Positions 11,776-23,350 of a DNA stretch of 64,000 nucleotides are shown in pieces. Where the stretch lies: contig CP099427.1 in NCBI GenBank assembly GCA_024114885.1, forward strand, positions 1,426,001 to 1,490,000, written 5' to 3'. Each line of letters starts with the position of its first letter. Positions within the stretch are counted from its first letter, which is position 1. A model generated the notes under the pieces. That model made no database searches and was not told the origin of the DNA. It saw nothing but the letters and a program-made list of their open reading frames with translations. The position numbers and the translations under genes are program-made. Source of the DNA: Septoria linicola. Taxonomy: Eukaryota > Ascomycota > Dothideomycetes > Mycosphaerellales > Mycosphaerellaceae.

Positions 11776-13887
11776 TCAGTCGTATATCTTCCTACGCTCG
11801 AGCTTAGTGACGACCGCACCATGCCCCGTAACCGACAGAGCGGCATATCCGATGTCTTCATCTGGCTTCACGTTTCCAAACAGAACTCTCGTCTTGCCTA
11901 GTCGGCGTGCAATGTCAACAGAGTCATCTAAAGATGGTTGATGTGGAAGACTAGCGTATTGGTTGTAACGAAGCAAAGAGGTGAAACTCGTCAGGATGTC
12001 TGGTGCTTTCCGAGCGATATTGATGAACGCGGTAGCGATGCTGGCCAGGAGAAGTAGTCCGCTGGCGATGAGCAAAGTGAGGAACCAAGGAATACTGCAG
12101 CGGACGACTTCTTGGGATGTTGTCACGTCTGCGGTTGTATTTTGGGTGCTGTAGAATCTGGGAGATTGAGGCATTTCCGTAGTCGGCTGGCTTTGGAGCG
12201 GCGTGACAAGCTCGTCACTGTTCCCAACAATAGCCTGATTGGCAATGCCTTCAATGTAGAATGTGTTAATCAATTGTGTGAAGCGTGTTGAGAACAGCTC
12301 ATCACTGATTGTCCACAGGTTCGGACGCCCGGTTCCTTCACCCCAGTAGAAGCGATAGGGATCAAGTATGTAGCCCTCTAGTTGGCTGACTGCGCAGCGC
12401 ATTGACGTACATGCCAAGTCCGCGTCGATTGACGCATCGACGAGGTGAGAAAAGAAGGTCAAGGTGTCATAGCCAGATTCCTTCCAGTCATTCAACGGAG
12501 TCATGTAGCCAATATCTAGTCCCTGAGCCTGCATTGTCAATGTGCTGTTGAGCAGATCTTGTGACGGGCGAATGTGTCGACTGCGGCAGCGTGAGCCCTC
12601 GCAAGTAATGTTGACTTCGACGTAATTGATTGTGAGCCAGCAGAGAGCGTTCGTCATCGTCTTGTTATCATTGGACCAATAGTTGTAAGACGAGACATTT
12701 ACCCACGCGTGTGCACCATAATTAGGCAAACCGGAGATATTATAGCCCTCTATTGCGAGGTTGGCGCCGCTCCAGCAGTTGCTGAATCCCTTCATGGAGG
12801 CATTCAAGGCCTCAGATTTGCAATTCGCGAGCTGCTCATGTCCAATGCCGGCCGGCTTTTTCCCAGTCACATCGCAGTCTGTGCCGATATAAGCAGTGTT
12901 GATGACGAAGGTGCTATGCCCGCTCTGTGGAATCCCACTCACAGGAATGCCCTGCAATGAGCTCCAAACTACCTGGTCATCCTCCAGTGGCACATCGTGC
13001 CAAAGCGTGCCATTCGTGTTGACCGGGCCAGATTTAACGTCCTGATATATTGGTATCTTCACATGTCCATACTGATCTTGCGCGCTCTGCTGCGTGGCTC
13101 TGTTGCTGAGAAGTGCACTTGCGAATAGGGAGTATACGGCAGATGTAATGACAGGCTGACCTGAACCCGCACTTGATCTGAGACCATACCTCGACATGAA
13201 GTCCACGTAATGCACTTGTGTTGTTGTATGAGTATAAGATGCCTCGGTCCAGATGATGCGGAGCGATGCTTGACTTCCTAAAGGTGAAAATGCCCACAGC
13301 ATCAGGAGCAGTGGTATCAGGAAATGCCATGTTCTTAGCTCGAATGGTGTCATGACCGCGCTGACCACTGTTCGGCTGCTGAGCAGATACTCCATAGTTA
13401 ACACGCTACTACCATGTTCCATCTTGAGTGCTGCTACAGCGCGAAGAAATCTTCCAATGATCGCGGCGAACACTATAGGGAATACAGTTGGTCCCTGTCA
13501 GGTTATTGTCAGCTGCTACCCCAGTCCGACGTCGGGAGGCCCTACGTATGTAGATGCTTTGAGCAGAAACTGGGGCATTGGCTCAACCATAGGCTGACCG
13601 CGATTTGTGTAGACGAGGCAAGCGAAGACGAGGAAAAGTAGCGCTGCGGTCCCGAGTAACACATCGAACAAAACTGGTAAGAGCCTCAGACTGTGCAACC
13701 TGCTTTGAGGTCTCCGGGCGCGATGTACAGCTCCTCTATCTTGCTCGTCCTTGTCGCAGAGATTTGTGCGTTCGTGCATAGGTCCACCGGTTCGTTCGCT
13801 GTAGTGAGGCTCTTCATCGTGGTCTGGAGCTTGCATAATCCGCTCTGTGAGCAAGCTTTTGGTTGTCGACGTCGACGTGGAAGCCAT
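11776..13887 (-). CDS. multi-span membrane protein of unknown function
   Basis: Two exons (13887-13546 and 13494-11776) join in frame to 686 aa through a 51-nt GT-AG intron, with the reading running KASTY then GPTVFPIVFAAIIG. Hydrophobic segments: one near residues 75-100 (LFDVLLGTAALLFLVFACLV), a pair after the splice (TVFPIVFAAIIGRFL and WHFLIPLLLMLWAFSPLG), and one near the C-terminus (IPWFLTLLIASGLLLLASIA). Between the pair and the last segment lies a loop of about 400 residues with several NxT/S sites and scattered Cys, so it is probably outside the cell or lumenal. The N-terminus and the tail, which ends TKLERRKIYD, would be cytoplasmic. This architecture recurs in filamentous ascomycetes but has no function that I know. 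The start was chosen at MASTSTSTTKSL, the first in-frame ATG giving a short hydrophilic head. Confidence 0.85.
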
Positions 13888-14603
13888 GGTGTGTGTGTGG
13901 CCAAAAAATGAGATCGAGTAGAGGAAAGCAGCGAAAGACTGACTTGAAAGTGTCTCGAGGCTGAGATGGGAGGAGGGGGCGGCAGCAATGCTCTTTGCCA
14001 ACAAGCCGTGGAGGCACTGCCTGCATGACTGGCGATCCAGGACCACTTGTTGCAGGCGTGGGAAAGGCCGTTGCACTGTTGGTAGCAAGCCACAGTTGGT
14101 GTTCATTGGAGCTGGGCATTGTGGCTGCATGTCTGCGCACTTTAGCATCGGGACAGTTCTTGGCAGAAGCCGAACATCCCAACTTGCCCACCTCTCCGCC
14201 TGATTCAGAGCGCGAAGCATACAATTGACATCCAAGATGCCCATCTGGTCGGAGTCGTAGTTCTGGTAGTTCTCGTACCTGAGATCAAATCCAAAACTTC
14301 ATCTGATTGGAACCGTGTACCTGGAACCGATATACGGCACTGCAGTCAGTAGTCCTGCTCTGGTATAAGTGTGCATCGAATTATACTGTACACTTTTTCA
14401 TACATGCCGTTTTTGCACTGTCTGCAGACACTCGACTCGCAATGACGAGTCGAGCTGCCGATATGACCCTCGTTCGCCGGTGTAAGCGGCCTCCTGCTTT
14501 CCACATGCCTGACGCGACCCTGAGACGGGACCAGGACTGCACTGACGCCTATACTCTTCCCTCCTGGCCTTTGGCATCTCAGCATAATCCTGCCGCAATC
14601 GTT
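13888..14603. other. intergenic region upstream of the membrane protein
   Basis: About 700 bases between two minus-strand genes. Open frames extending the 13.9-kb gene upstream lack coding character. It presumably holds that gene's promoter and the 3' end of the mitoribosomal gene. Confidence 0.4.
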
Positions 14604-15687
14604 CTAGTATCCACCTCCTCTTTCAAATCTGTTCAGCCCCCTCGCCTCGGCTGGCGCTCTCTCCTGCACGATGCCCCAGTCTACAGCATTCCACCACTTC
14701 TCGAGATATTGCCTCTTACCCGCCACACCAAAGTCATACAGATAGACATGTTGCCATGTATTCACGCACAGCACCGGCATGACGTTCGTGCCTCCAGGTG
14801 GAAGCTTAGCTGCCGCTCGTCCACTTTGCGAGTGTGGTCCGAACGCTCCTGCTGTGTTCCCAGGAATCTGTGCCTGCTGCTGCAGATATGCCTGATATGA
14901 GTTGGGCGTGTGATTCGACATGTCCAATCCCTGCTGCCTGTATCCTGCTTCGGGAAAGGGTGTGCCGGCGAGGTACGTGGTCAGAAGTCTCCAGCTTCCA
15001 CTTCTCGATGAAAATGCTGCGGAACCTCGCGAAGCAGATGACGAGTCGATGTTTCGTGCCCATACCAGCCACACGAATCCTGGGCCAAACATTGATGCAG
15101 CCGTGTCGATCATGGTGGCACGGAGAGTCTCGATACTGCCGAATGTCTTGACCAGGCTCTCGGTCAATTGCGGCGCCTTTGAAAGTGGAAGAGGCGCTGT
15201 GGACAGCGAGTTGAAGAAGAAGTGGTTGTTAAAGGCCATGCTAGCGTGGTTGAAGAGCGCGGCATTGAGTGGATCGCGGGCGAAGATGAGCGCGAGGTCC
15301 TTGGGGTCCTTGTCTGCGATAGGTTCGCCAGCAGTCAATTCATTCAGCTTCTGGATGAGAAGTGATTGATATTGCTTCCAGGCCATGTTGTAGCCATCTC
15401 GAGAGAACAGTCCCGGCACACCGGCGTCCTCGAACGTCTCATCGAAAGCGAGCGGAGGAACACTGTGTTTCTGTCGTCGCGTCGATGCGGATATCGATCG
15501 TATCGTCGTGGTCGTCGATGTCTGCGGTGGTGTGGGCACGAAGGAGGTTCGCTGGGTCTGGTGGCATGGCAGTTAGTATACAGCCATTGAGCAGCGCATG
15601 GTATTTACTGACACATGCTGGACACGTCCATGCTGTCGAATTGAGCAGGCGCGATGGCGATGGCCTCAACAAGCGTCTCGTGATCAT
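14604..15687 (-). CDS. mitochondrial small-subunit ribosomal protein with SOD fold (mS42/mS43)
   Basis: Two exons (15687-15613 and 15557-14604) give 342 aa. The family derives from iron/manganese superoxide dismutase and was recruited as a structural protein of the mitochondrial small ribosomal subunit. Visible SOD-like parts: SMAFNNHFFFNSL, FGSIETLRATMIDTAASMFGPGFVWLVW and the C-terminal VMPVLCVNTWQHVYLYDFGVAGKRQYLEKWWN. Of the metal ligands of true SOD, the pattern is degenerate, as expected for the ribosomal form. The basic N-terminus MITRRLLRPSPSRLLNS looks like a mitochondrial presequence. The intron has a weak GTCAGT donor but a good TACTAAC branch point. A Gln-rich insertion (SYQAYLQQQAQ) precedes the last block. 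Which of the two paralogues (yeast Rsm26 or Mrp1) it corresponds to is not settled here. Confidence 0.87.
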
Positions 15688-16250
15688 CGTGTGCTGTGTC
15701 TGTGTCTGTCAATGTCAATGTCCCATCGCTGTCGCATGTCCCATCTCGACTTTCCATGTGCTTGATTCGGCGTGCCAAAAGTGTCAGCCCGGTCGCGACT
15801 TCCGCCTGCGACTTGCATTTGCACCGTTGCTTCTTCACCAATCGTTCTGGCCTTCTCGCTCAACTTCACACAAGCGCCAGCACGTTTCATCAGACCGCGC
15901 TCCGCTCCGCCCAACACGCTCTCTGCCAGACAATGCTCGAATCCTACCGCTGGTGTCACCATCGTGAACCACCTCGCTACCCACTCTTGGCCTAAGAATA
16001 TCTTCACGCGTCTACCTCTTCGACATGGATGACGGCAGCGGACGTGTCGTCGAATCTGCTGTGGTAAGACAGTGACTTTCTTCTCACTCTCTTCTTGTCT
16101 CTTCACTCTTTCATTGCGACTATCGTGTCTGAGCTGCCTGCGACCGCTGGCCGGCCGCCTGTCTTTCCTTGTCTCTTTTGTATTCATCTATTCCCAGCGC
16201 CAGCATCAAGATACCCGCGCTCTATTAACGCGCACCCAACTTTCCCCATC
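15688..16250. promoter_or_regulatory. divergent promoter region, mitoribosomal gene and surface-protein gene
   Basis: There are 563 bases between two divergent starts, so both promoters should lie here. Short TGTGTC/TGTCAA direct repeats occur at about 15695-15722, and pyrimidine-rich tracts precede the plus-strand gene, as is common in fungal promoters. An ACGCGT lies near 16006. An in-frame extension of the downstream gene to 16095 is open but is not favoured. Confidence 0.4.
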
Positions 16251-18176
16251 ATGTTGACTATCAACGCTCTTGTAGCGCTTCCATGCCTTTTGCGCATAGT
16301 GGAGGCACGCGCACTCTGGATACCAGAAGAAATAGCACAGGATGCTTCCTTTTGGGTGCCTGAAGACTTCACCATCACGAAACGAGCAGACACTTGTGGT
16401 GGAGATCGGGATCTTACGCAGTGTGGGAGCGGGTTTCCCTCAGACTTCTGCTGTGGCGAGTCCACAGTCTGCCTCTCTTTGAACACGACTTCCACGATCA
16501 CGGCTGCATTATGTTGTCCTGCCGGTCAGGACTGCTCCACGATATCGCCCGTCTCTTGCGATCAAACTTTCCAGAATGCCACGAGTAATCCTGGAAGCCA
16601 ACTCCACTCCGAGCCTACGGCGAAGCTTGACACTTGCGGAGATGCTTGCTGTCCAATGGGCTTCAAGTGCTCCGGCACATTGTGTATTGCAATGACTGAG
16701 AGCGAAGTCGCAAATGGATCATCTACGACGTCGAGTGGAACCACTTCATCAGCATTGATCACGACCTCATCTACTGCGAGCAGCACCCAATCGGACCCAG
16801 CGTCATCGAGCACCTCTTCGGCAGAGGCTGCTGCTACGACAGACTCACTAAGCGAGAGCGAGGATAGCTCGGATGACTTTTCTGGCAAGTCTTTCGCCGC
16901 TGGTTTCATTCCTGGCATTATCATCGGCATGCTTCTACTCGGTGCTCTCATTTTCTGCCTTCATCGCCGAAAGCAGAAGAAGAGTGGAAGCATCAGTGAG
17001 AAGAGGCACTACTCTAAGGATACTTTGACTGACCTGGGCCCAAACAATCCTTCTCGCAGGCCAACAGTGCATGGCAGATCGATCTCTGAACCGACAGTGG
17101 ACATCAGTCTCGGTCATCGCACCGACTTTGCGAATCGCACACCACCAGGGCAGAAGAGTAAGGATGTGCGCGATGGTCTTTCGGGCTATATTGTCAACGT
17201 TGAATCACCCGCACCACGGCCTGCAAACCCAACCCCGCAAGGCAAAGGCTACTTCTCGCGCTCGCCGTTTGTCAATCAGGTGGCAACGCCGAAGCCCATT
17301 CACTCTCCACTTCCATCGCACTTGAAGCGAGGCACCCTTTCCTTTGACTCATTCAAGATCAGCCCTGTGCGCGGGTTGAAGAAGCAGCGAAGTATGCACT
17401 CTCTACGCCGGCAAAGCCAACAGGCCCCCACGGCACGGCTGGTTGATGACAGACCAGAGCACATGCGTCAACAAAGCACCGAGACGATCAACGTGACGAT
17501 GGACACGCCAGGTCTAATGTCAAGCACCGCAGGCACACTGCCCTCAGCAAGCTACAAGCCACACTTCGCGCAGCTCCAACCAACCGAGACTTCCTCGAAA
17601 TCCTGGCAGACAACTTACTCCTCCCGAAGCCAGGACACCACCCCGATCGAAGAAGAACCAGACTACTCGACACCCTCTCGCCCTGGCCGAAACAGTAACA
17701 TCGCAAACATCGGCGCTTCTCTGCAATCTCCGTACACGCCGTCGAATTACCCAGTCACAGTCTACGACCAACGTGCTTCAACCCGCACACAGCCACAAGT
17801 CACCTACCCACCCGTCAAAGCAACCTCTGCCACCCAACCTTACCCAACACCCCAATCCTCCGAAGCACACAAATCCTTCGTCGCACCAGTCGGCCATACA
17901 TCCACATTCGCCGACACCGGGATGCCATTTCTCCGATCTCCCAATCTGCAACCTCCTAGTCCAGCATACGCGCCTGGCGGAGGAGCGGGTGGAAAGGGGA
18001 AGTCGAAACTGACCGGCCTCTTTCCAAATTGGGCTGCCGGTGGCGAGGAGAGGGATCATCGAGTAACGAGAAGTAGCGGACTAACGACTTGGGGAGGTAT
18101 GATTGAGAAGGCAGGGCTAAGGAGGTCGCAGCTGTACACGAGAGATCAGGGCGATCCGCGGCAGTGGAATCGGTGA
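16251..18176 (+). CDS. Cys-rich single-pass surface protein, possible cell-wall sensor type
   Basis: A 641-aa predicted type I membrane protein. It starts with a signal peptide (MLTINALVALPCLLRIVEA). The roughly 140-residue ectodomain holds 14 Cys with three CC pairs (FCCGE, LCCPAGQDC, ACCPMGFKC). A Ser/Thr-rich stalk follows (about residues 155-215), then one membrane span (FAAGFIPGIIIGMLLLGALI) with a basic stop-transfer (HRRKQKK). The remaining roughly 400 residues form a disordered cytoplasmic tail rich in Ser/Pro with RRP, RRQ and RSxS motifs that could be phosphorylated. This layout resembles fungal Wsc/Mid2-type wall-stress sensors, but the Cys pattern is not a standard WSC domain, so the sensor role is inference. 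The start at 16251 was chosen because it places the signal peptide at the N-terminus; the frame stays open upstream to 16095. Single exon. Confidence 0.85.
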   Translation: MLTINALVALPCLLRIVEARALWIPEEIAQDASFWVPEDFTITKRADTCGGDRDLTQCGSGFPSDFCCGESTVCLSLNTTSTITAALCCPAGQDCSTISPVSCDQTFQNATSNPGSQLHSEPTAKLDTCGDACCPMGFKCSGTLCIAMTESEVANGSSTTSSGTTSSALITTSSTASSTQSDPASSSTSSAEAAATTDSLSESEDSSDDFSGKSFAAGFIPGIIIGMLLLGALIFCLHRRKQKKSGSISEKRHYSKDTLTDLGPNNPSRRPTVHGRSISEPTVDISLGHRTDFANRTPPGQKSKDVRDGLSGYIVNVESPAPRPANPTPQGKGYFSRSPFVNQVATPKPIHSPLPSHLKRGTLSFDSFKISPVRGLKKQRSMHSLRRQSQQAPTARLVDDRPEHMRQQSTETINVTMDTPGLMSSTAGTLPSASYKPHFAQLQPTETSSKSWQTTYSSRSQDTTPIEEEPDYSTPSRPGRNSNIANIGASLQSPYTPSNYPVTVYDQRASTRTQPQVTYPPVKATSATQPYPTPQSSEAHKSFVAPVGHTSTFADTGMPFLRSPNLQPPSPAYAPGGGAGGKGKSKLTGLFPNWAAGGEERDHRVTRSSGLTTWGGMIEKAGLRRSQLYTRDQGDPRQWNR

Positions 18177-18885
18177 ATGAGGCTGCTGTGTGAGTGGGGA
18201 TGACGTGGTACATCAAGGGATGAAAGTATGAGGTATGGAGTGAAGAGGTAGTGGTAATGATATGCTGAGAATGAAACGAATTGCATGCAAAGGGAAAGTC
18301 TTGCCTTCTGGTCCTAATGATCTGTCATATTCCTTTTCCGACTGGGTACGGAGTTATCATTAACGAACGTTGTGTACCGTGAACTTGTTTTGAATCAAAG
18401 CATTTTCGGCACCGATGGCGATAGTCCCAGGTCTGTTACTGAACGCTGGGTTCGTAATGGAGAGAAGCGAGGCGAACATGACGGTTCGCATGCAGTCCGA
18501 GTCCGAGAAACTGTATTTGGTAAACATCTCACCAATGTCTGTTGAGATGAACAAGCTTTTACCAACGATTGAGGGATTCGAGTTTGACCACAGTGGGCAG
18601 GAAAGACGTTGGAGGTCTTGAGAGGTTGGTTCTATTAACGCGGTTGTCGAGAATTGTAGGGGCAGGAAAGTGGACGAGCGGCTGTTGAGGCGCCAGAGAA
18701 CAGATGAAGGGATGAGTAGACATTTCTGCTTGCGACCCTTTCCCGTCGACTTTGGATGTGGCGACACAGACCTACAAGCGTCGTCCTAAAACTCAAGAAC
18801 AAGCAGAACAGAACCATATTGAACGATATATGTAGTACCAAATTCTCTCTCACACCAACCCTTCTCCACCCAAGACAGATACTCC
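18177..18885. other. convergent intergenic region
   Basis: About 700 bases between the surface-protein stop and the dioxygenase stop. A minus-strand open frame of 135 codons (18360-18767) has reasonable codon use but no recognised domain and no neighbouring exon; I do not call it a gene. Confidence 0.35.
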
Positions 18886-20547
18886 TTACTTCTGATTAAC
18901 ATCAATCTTCTTCCGATCCCACCCCCGATCCCGACACCACCTCTCCACCTCCTTATCCAACTTCTCATAACTATCATAAACATTCTCCATCATCTCATTC
19001 ACCACCTTCCCTTGCTCGCGCTTCTCCTCCTCGCCAACACTCTCCCACACAGACCTCATCAACTCCATGACAGCAAACAGCTGATTCGGCAACCACGTCA
19101 CAATCGGCGAGCCACCCGTCGCAGTCGGATGCGCAGTCCTTCGCATAATGTACTCGCGAGCAAAGAGCCAGTGTCGCCATCGGAAACTGCGCACGTGCTC
19201 GAGGAGGCGGAGGTAGAGGATTTTGGTTTGGAGGTCTTTGAGGCAGTAGGATCGGACGCCGATGTCTTCTGCGCGGGAGCGCACGTAGGCGAGGAAGTCT
19301 CGGTGGGGTTTGGGGCGGTAGCCGCGGAAGTCTTTGAGGATTTCGGTGAGGGGATTTGTGGGCATGGAGATTTGGAGGAGGCTGTCGAGGAGCGGGATGA
19401 TGGCGTCGTTGGCGCCGGATTCGCCGCGGAAGTATTGGGGTTTGTTGTCGGCGTGACCCGAGTAAATGACGCCGTTGGGGAAGAAGGGTTGGTTCTGTGA
19501 TGGGGAGTTAGTGGAGGATGGTTGGTGGTGTGAGAGGCGGGTGGATGCTTACGGTGATGCCGAAGATGAATGTTCGGTAGCTGATGTAGTCTTTGGGCTT
19601 GCTTTGATTCCACATGCCCTCCATGGAGTCTTCGATGACACGCATTGTGCTGAGTAGGTGTTCGAATGCGTCGGCTACAGTTGAGACACCAGTGTCTGCT
19701 GCGACAGAGTCGAGAAGCTGGACGGCACCTTGAACAAGTGGACCGGTGTGCTTGACCATGTCGACGTGAGTCAGGATGAAGCCAGCTTCGGAAGAGCTTG
19801 CATCGAGACCCTTCTCGAAAGCACGCACGAGGCGAAGGTTGCTGTACTCTGATGCGCCGATGGAGGCATTGACGAAGCGGTAGTTGAAGAGTGCATAGCC
19901 TGCAGCGTAGGCAAGGAAGGCGGGGACGTCGAGCCTGGTCAGCAGGTCAGTGAGAGTCGCTGGCATTAGTAGAGAGGCTTGCTTACATCTTAGCACACTT
20001 GACCAGTGGTCCAGCAATCTCTTTTGGCAGGACTGGACGGCCCATGCCATATGTGCCATCCTTATTCCATTGTTCCCAGCATGGCTCAAGCAGGTAAGCA
20101 GAAGCAAGGAAGGAATAGTCTCTGAAGGCAGCAGAGACAGCGACCAGGTCTGGTTTCCCGTCGACAGCCACGAGGTTATCAATCTCGTGGTTGAGGTCAG
20201 GAAGAGCCTTCTGCTCATCGATGGTTGGTCCGAGTTGGTATGTGGCAAGCAAGCCAGGTGTACCATCTAGCTTCTCGATAGGCATGTCGTCACACAGCTT
20301 TTGCAGAGGAGCGAACGTTTGTGGTAGCTCTACCAGGGGTGTCTGGAGTGGAAGGAAGCCTGTACATAGTAAGTGGTGTGCTGGTTGGCACAAGTGTGCG
20401 ACACTTACCATTCTGTGTAGTGATGGTGAATGGATCAAGCGAGGATGGGAGCACAGCAGGGTCATCGTGGATGTGTGGGAACACAGCACGGGTGTCCGAC
20501 ACTCTGACTTCATCCTGAGCAGCAGTGCTGCTGAGGTATGGACTCAT
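18886..20547 (-). CDS. BNA2: indoleamine 2,3-dioxygenase (tryptophan to N-formylkynurenine)
   Basis: A haem dioxygenase that opens the indole ring of L-tryptophan, the first step of the kynurenine route to NAD+. Four exons (20547-20409, 20359-19987, 19934-19553 and 19494-18886) give 500 aa. Family landmarks: GLLATYQLGPTIDE and FRDYSFLASAYLLEP in the small domain; DYISYRTFIFGITNQPFFPN in the large domain, where the Arg after Tyr-Ile-Ser-Tyr matches the substrate-contact Arg; YFRGESGANDAIIPLLDSLL; YRPKPHRDFL; and FRWRHWLFAREYI, whose His fits the proximal haem ligand. All introns are GT-AG, in phases consistent with a continuous protein. The start MSPYLSSTAAQDEV is the first ATG of the exon with a clean leader. 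Fungi often have two or three IDO paralogues; which class this is cannot be decided here. No other kynurenine-pathway gene is nearby. Confidence 0.95.
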
Positions 20548-22374
20548 GGTGTGTAGTGGGAGATGGAGAAGAGAGCGGTGCAGGAAAGCTTGGCGAAATG
20601 ACTGGGATGCGAGCAAGACAAAGGAAGTCAGCCAATTTGCGTTTGATGTGAAAGGTGAAAGAAAGAAAGATGCAAGATCTGGGGAATTTGCGCGCTTATG
20701 TATTTGGGAGGCCGGAATCAAATCCATTTTGGCATCATCTGAGCAGAAGATATTCTCGATATGCCATTGGTCTGGCCGGACGCTTTCCGGCCATCGTGGA
20801 GAAAACGGTGGCAGCATGACCGCCAGATCGAATGCAAGGGTAGTGGTGCTGGTAAAGATGAAAGAGCTGTGTAGTATCAATGACTTACCATGCCTACCTG
20901 AGTTGCAATAAAGTATCTCGAGCCGGCGATGGGTACTGTGAATGCTGCGGCGACGACCTAGTGGGCTGGCAGTGTGCTTTCAGAGCTGAGCGACAATGCC
21001 CGGTCAATCTACCTCGAGCACAAGATTCTTGAGAGTGGTGGAAGAAGAGCGAGGGCGAAGCATCATGCACCGGCGCGCCCAGCAGACTCATCATACATCC
21101 TACTCATATCTTGGGTATATTCGCTGATCGGAGGTGTGACACAGATCACGTGACGCACCCCGAAATTGAAATGGCAAAGCTTCGCCATGAGGATTGTCCT
21201 ATGATGGCACGACCCGATCAGATCTGAGTAGCAAGTCGCTCATGATCCGGCAAGTGATCTGGAAGTGTCGTGATCGCATGTTGGTCCAGACTGCATCGGC
21301 GCCAGTGACCGCCGACGAGCATGCCTTGCTTGGGAAGCAGCGAGGTAGACCAGAAGGGATACTGTGTCACGTCGCAAGCGTAGCATCGATGAACACTTCC
21401 GGACATCGTTGCTGTGCAGATGTGCTTGAGTGCAGTCTTGGCGGACAGGATCAGAATGTAAGCCTGCTCCAATTATGCTGGCCTAATGGTAGGTAGAAGC
21501 GTCGTCGACATGTGAACACTTCCGGACACAGTCGGTCTGACTCCATTCCCGGTATCAAGCTGCTGGGAGTAGGCGGCAGATTCGCTCAAGAAGCACTTCC
21601 GAATCTTGAGTTCTGCTTTGCCGTTCTCGTTGACAAAACATCAATGGCAGCACGTGTAGACAGCAAGCACTTCCGAATGCTGTCCAGGTGGCAGTACTGC
21701 CAGCAAAGAGGAGCTCTTCCGAACCTCGTTGCCAGCACGTACTGCATGGTAGGTATTGCGTTGCTCGTTGTTGCGTGTTTCGAGTAGGTGGACCAACACA
21801 TCCGGAGGCCACCACATGAGGTCGATATAGTTTGACAAGTCCGTTTCAATGAAGCAGAGACAGTCTATAGAGAAGGCACCGCGCTGCAGTGCGCACCATC
21901 ACGGTGGATGCTCGAGCACCACCTCTCAACCTCTTCCGATCCTAATCGTGGATAGCTCTTCACCATATCATCACCTCATCCGTTCTTGGGCCTTTGTTTC
22001 GGACAAATGCTGTGAGATTCATGTCTGGCTTGCCATTGATCGCTCATTCGTCAAGGACGACGTGTGGTCGTGAATCGGATTTCTTCGAGCAAAGCCACGG
22101 TCTGCACAGTCACCATGGTTTCCATATACCACAAGCCACGCAGCGCGCACATATCGGATGCCCAGGCATAGGAAATCTGATCGCACGAGAATGTACTACT
22201 CGGGATGGTGACCGGATACCGTGTTGTCGTTGTCATTGCGGTAGAGAACGAGGAGGAAGATGAAGAACCAAAGTCACCTCGGCTGTCGCCCTTCGCCCGT
22301 GCCAAGAGCTCTACCGACCTCACAACTTCCAGCAATCCAAGCCGCCGAAACATTCAAGTCAATCGATATCTCCA
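20548..22374. other. gene-poor region with degenerate short repeats
   Basis: About 1.8 kb between the dioxygenase start and the GFA-type gene. No open frame here looks coding. It holds five spaced copies of a CACTTCCGRA-type motif (see the repeat entry). The right end presumably holds the promoter of the 22.4-kb gene. Confidence 0.4.
21392..21723 (+). repeat. five spaced copies of an AxCACTTCCGRA-type motif
   Basis: AACACTTCCGGACA occurs exactly twice (21392-21405 and 21515-21528). A variant, AGCACTTCCGAA, occurs at 21592-21603 and 21666-21677, and a further variant, AGCTCTTCCGAA, at 21712-21723. All are on the same strand, with spacings of 123, 77, 74 and 46 bases. The intervening DNA is not repeated. 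This may be the remnant of a diverged tandem repeat or a set of binding sites. Confidence 0.55.
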
Positions 22375-22996
22375 ATGACAAGCGTATTCTTGAAAGTCAC
22401 TCAGAGTCGAACTATACTGCGAGTGCCATTTAAGCCTTTCTTCACAACATCAGCAGGTCGCAACATGTCAACAAAGCAGCCAAAAGCCCCTCCCATAATC
22501 GCCACAAGGAAATCAACCTGTCTCTGCAAGTCAGTCCAGATTGAAGTCACAGGTGAAGACAAGAATGCCGTGCTATGTCACTGCGATAATTGCCGCCAAG
22601 CGAGCGGAAGCGCATTCATGCACAACCATCGATTCATGAAAAGTGATATCAAAGTACTCAAAGGAGAGGAGAAATTGAAGGTGTACGCAGACGCAGCGAC
22701 GAAGTCTGGGAATACATTGTTTCGTCACTTCTGTGGAGATTGTGTAAGTGCTGTCTGATCGATATTCCTTCTCAGAGTTCCGCATGAGGCTATCGCCGTA
22801 GGGTCGATTGAAGCGTAGATTGTAATGCTTACACTCACAGGGCTCACCACTTTGGCTGTCGAATTCTGCGATAAAGGGCTTTGCGGCTTTCCAAGTGGGA
22901 AACCTTGAAGGCGAGAAGCGAGAGCCCTTCATGGAGCTCTTTAAAGAAGGCAAGCATAAGTGGGTTGGAGAGGTTACTGGAAAATCGAAGCTATAA
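22375..22996 (+). CDS. GFA/CENP-V family zinc protein, probably mitochondrial
   Basis: Two exons (22375-22743 and 22841-22996) give 174 aa; the intron is GTAAGT to CACAG. The product belongs to the small zinc-binding family that includes glutathione-dependent formaldehyde-activating enzyme (S-hydroxymethylglutathione synthase) and CENP-V. The metal-site Cys pattern is complete: CLCKSVQIEV, CHCDNCRQASGSAF and, across the splice, FCGDCGSPLW. The N-terminus (MTSVFLKVTQSRTILRV, then FFTTSAGRNMSTK) is basic and Ser/Thr-rich like a mitochondrial presequence, with an internal Met at MSTKQPK that could give a cytosolic form. Fungi carry many paralogues of this family and most have no tested substrate, so a formaldehyde-detoxifying role is only possible, not shown. 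It stands alone between two repeat-bearing intergenic regions. Confidence 0.9.
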
Positions 22997-23350
22997 TTGC
23001 AGGGTTTACACCACACGTGAATATCGACAGAAGCGTCGACCAGAGAACGAGCATATAATACTGTATGCGGCGACATGTTTCATTAAGGTGATGCTTGTCC
23101 GTCTTCCGCATGAGAAATGGCTTGGTTCTAGTCTAATGACAGAAGAATGAGCCAAGCACGAGTTGGGCTGCATCGACGAGATCCTATCTCGTTCTTGAAC
23201 GCTTTTCTAGTCCGACTCGAGTTTTCATGCATGAGCCTGCTATACAGAGATCGCGATAGTCATGTTACAGCATGAATGCGCTTTGCTTGGATTAGTAGTG
23301 ACCTGTGATAGCTGCGGACATTATGCTGAGCAGGACGCCGAGATTACAAG

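Noticed and set aside
14307..14900. 197-codon plus-strand frame antisense to the mitoribosomal gene
   Set aside because: The minus-strand gene is clearly real; this is its shadow plus intergenic DNA.
18360..18767. 135-codon minus-strand frame downstream of the dioxygenase
   Set aside because: Codon use is fair, but there is no recognised feature and no supporting exon; left as undecided rather than called.
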